Source: Candidatus Eremiobacteraceae bacterium (GTDB lineage: Bacteria > Vulcanimicrobiota > Vulcanimicrobiia > Eremiobacterales > Eremiobacteraceae). From it: a stretch of DNA of 64,000 nucleotides. The translations under genes and the position numbers were made by a program. Shown here piece by piece: positions 61,092-64,000 of this stretch (positions are counted from its first letter, which is position 1; each line of letters starts with the position of its first letter). The notes under the pieces were generated by a model that worked only from the letters and a program-made list of their open reading frames with translations, had not been told where the DNA came from and did no database searches. The stretch covers positions 96,118 through 160,117 of the forward strand of contig DATCBN010000004.1 of assembly GCA_036511855.1 (NCBI GenBank), written 5' to 3'.

Positions 61092-61984
61092 CTACTGATC
61101 TTCGGGGCAAAGCCGGTCGACGATCCGCTGCAGTTCGCCGTCGTCTGCGAAGTGCACGGTGATGGTGCCTCCGCGCGCGCCCATCGCAAGCGCCACTTTC
61201 GTGGCCAACGCAAAGCGGAGCCGATTTTCGATCTCGGCCATGTCGGCGGACAGTCCGGCTGCGGCGGTGCCGCCTGTTTTTCGATCGGCGCCTTTGGACT
61301 TCGAACGCTGCGGCGCAGCTTGCGCGGCGAGCCGCTCGATCTCGCGCACGCTCAACCCTTCGCGCACCGCGCGTTTGGCGAAATCCTCGGCAAGCTTGTG
61401 CGGCATCGCGGCGAGCGACCGGCCGTGGCCGGCGCTGAGCCGCCCGTCGCGAACCATCGCCTGCACCGACTCGGGCAGCGAAAGCAAACGCAACGCGTTC
61501 GCGATGGTCGGGCGGCTCTTGCCTAAGCGTTCGGAGAGGATCTCTTGCGTGAAGCCGTGATCGTCGAGGAGCTGGCGATAGCCCGCGGCCTCTTCGATCG
61601 CGTTGAGATCTTCGCGTTGCAGATTTTCGAGCAACGCAAGTTCGATCGACGCGCCGTCGCGCACTTCGCGCACGATCGCCGGCATATCTCGCAGGCCCGC
61701 CGAGCGGGCTGCGCGCCAGCGCCGTTCGCCGGCCACGATCTCATACTTCGCCGCGCCGCCGCTGAGCGGACGGACCACGATGGGCGACAGCACCCCGTTT
61801 GCGCGGATGGATTGGGCGAGCGAATCGAGGGCGGCCGCGTCGAACGCGCGCCGCGGTTGATGCGCGTTTGGCGCGATCTCATCGACCGCGATCATCGTGA
61901 GCGACCCCGGCGGCGGAGCACCGTTCTCCCCGCGATTGCCGGGGAAGAACACGTCGAGCCCGCGGCCTAGGCCGCGCTTGATGG

Positions 61985-61988
<4 letters not shown>
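61092..61988 (-). CDS. parB: Chromosome-partitioning protein ParB
   Basis: 298-residue CTP-dependent DNA clamp. N-terminal RGLGRGLDVFFPGN, the ParB/Srx domain with HQPRRAFDAAALDSLAQSI and YEIVAGERRWRAARSAGL (CTPase GERR), the LALLENLQREDLN segment, and the parS-binding HTH LSERLGKSRPTIANALRLLSLPES. Start ATG 61988 overlaps the parA stop (ATGA). No full parS (TGTTTCACGTGAAACA) was found in the window. Confidence 0.95.
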
Positions 61989-62763
<775 letters not shown>

Positions 62764-62767
<4 letters not shown>

Positions 62768-64000
62768 GGTGGCGCCGTCGCAGGCGCTTGCGGTGCGGCA
62801 AAAAACGCGCGCACGAGCGCGCGCAACGATTCGCGCTCGTTGAGTGCGGGGTCGTCGAGCACCTGCTCGAGGCAGTGATTCAACGCTTCGCCGACGCGGC
62901 GGTCTCCGCTGAACTCCGGCCCGACGAGTTTGAGCTCGCGCATGATCGCGATGATGCCCGCGCCGTCGATCGCAAGATCGGCGATGCCAAACGGCGCGCG
63001 CGCCGCGATCGCATCGAGGACGCGGGTCTCGAATCGTTTCGACTGCGCGGGATCGCGTGCCGGCAAGCCGCTCGCGCTGACATCGGCCGCGCGCAGCGCG
63101 AAGAGCGGTTCGACTGCGGCAACGCCGACGCGGCGCACGAAACGGCGCACCGCGGCATCGGTGAGCTGATCGTCGGCCGCATACATGTGATGTTTCACCA
63201 GATGCGCGACATCGCGCGTGAGGTCGGTGGAAAACCGGAATCGATCGAGGACGGCTTTGGTCATCGCTTCGCCGACGAACTCGTGGCGGTAGAAATGCGG
63301 GCCATCCTTTGTCCTCGGCTTTCCCACATCGTGGAATAGTGCCGCCAACCTTAGCTTTGGGTCCTGCTCGATTGCATCGCAACATTTCATATTGTGGAAA
63401 TACACTGTGAAGCGATGATACTCGTTCTGCTCGATTCCCCAACCTTCCATCAGCTCCGGAATCAGAATGTCCAGTGCACCGCACTCGCGGAGGATCTCGA
63501 ATCCAATGCTTGGCCGCGCGGCCTTAACGAGCAATTTTGTGAGTTCTTCCGCTACTCGTTCTGCGGCGACGGTCGATACCAAGTGGGCCGCCGCGCGCAT
63601 TCCGTTCATCGCTCGTTCGGACACCGTAAGATCGAAGCGCGCTGCGAATTGAGCTCCTCGAAGAATCCGAAGTGGATCCTCGACGAAGACCTGGTCTGCC
63701 AAGATGTCCAGACGCTTGGCTTCTATATCCGACCGGCCGCCGAACGGATCGATGATCTCGCCGGTCCGTAGATTACGGGCCATCATGTTGATGCGAAAAT
63801 CGCGGCGCGCCAGGTCGTCTTCCACGGGGATCGACGGATCGTAGTCGACCGCAAAATCCCGGTGATGTGTGCCCGTCGAGCGTTCTCGCCTCGGCAGCGC
63901 GATATCGGTGACCATACCGTTCGCTGCGAATTTCACGACGCCGAAGGACGCGCCGACGAGCTCGGCTGAACCGGCTTGGCGAAGTTTGTGGACCAATTCG
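62764..64000 (-). CDS. cca: CCA-adding-type tRNA nucleotidyltransferase with HD domain (5' end missing)
   Basis: At least 410 residues, N-terminus beyond the window. The class II nucleotidyltransferase part has DLARRDFRINMMA (catalytic-fold DxxRRDFTxN) and DPFGGRSDIEAKRL, DPLRILRGAQFAARF; then an HD domain with LAALFHDVGKPRT and KHHMYAADDQL. The G-G/VRD and first DxD loops should lie off the right edge. CCA addition versus poly(A) activity cannot be told. First of the cca-parA-parB operon in this window. Confidence 0.88.

Overview
The window is about 64 kb of GC-rich chromosome from a diderm (Gram-negative-type) bacterium. It is gene-dense, with long runs of co-directional genes whose stops and starts overlap, often with TTG or GTG starts. 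Evidence for an outer membrane is a heptose/LPS-core block (gmhB, rfaE1, rfaE2, an LpxB-like glycosyltransferase, three GT9 heptosyltransferase-type enzymes and three GT2 enzymes). Yet several neighbourhoods follow Firmicutes/Chloroflexi order (LMW-phosphatase-rpiB-glyA-upp-comEB-wecA-wecB-atp; rpmA-obg; maf-mreBCD), and bL27 has a Firmicutes-like N-terminal extension. I think a deep-branching diderm phylum is likely, possibly Eremiobacterota (WPS-2). That is inference from gene content and repeat style, not a database match.

Layout. 1-7.1 kb (minus): the start of the ATP synthase operon (atpB, atpI, atpZ; the rest is off the left edge) preceded by wecB, wecA-type, dCMP deaminase, upp, glyA, rpiB and a low-molecular-weight phosphatase. 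7.1-13.3 kb (plus): a TIM-barrel protein, a repeat/structured-RNA intergenic region, then a four-gene coupled operon dgcA-dgcN-peptide-binding lipoprotein-C39 peptidase that looks like muropeptide or D-glutamate scavenging. 13.3-27.7 kb (minus): DehI-like protein, aspS, the glycosyltransferase and heptose block, accB, hisS. 27.8-29.6 kb (plus): a YcgR/YcgQ-type pair, the permease carrying an in-frame array of nine palindromic 42-bp repeats. 29.6-32.4 kb: amidohydrolase, an orphan double-CXXCG immunity-like gene, a secreted cupin. 32.5-40.9 kb (mostly minus): purH, smc (apparent ATC start), rnc, fabF, a 19-residue lysine-rich peptide gene (plus) and a desaturase.

41-45.8 kb is the most accessory-looking part: two paralogous lipoprotein beta-propellers with a shared upstream element, a methyltransferase, and two clear pseudogenes. 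45.8-57.2 kb (plus): rpmA, obg, nadD, lysA, a DUF3465 lipoprotein, maf, mreBCD, mrdA, an EamA transporter and an aminotransferase, covering growth and cell-wall elongation. 57.3-64 kb (minus): trpS, thiD, a secreted GH57-like protein, parB, parA and a partial CCA-adding-type nucleotidyltransferase with HD domain.

A family of palindromic repeats (core GGGCAAGCATCGCTTGCCC and its TGAGC variant) recurs at 7.9-8.0, 13.1-13.3, 28.3-28.7 and 57.2-57.3 kb. Three copies form a two-headed element of 57-59 bp with a T-rich or A-rich linker; these repeats are the most novel-looking signal in the window.
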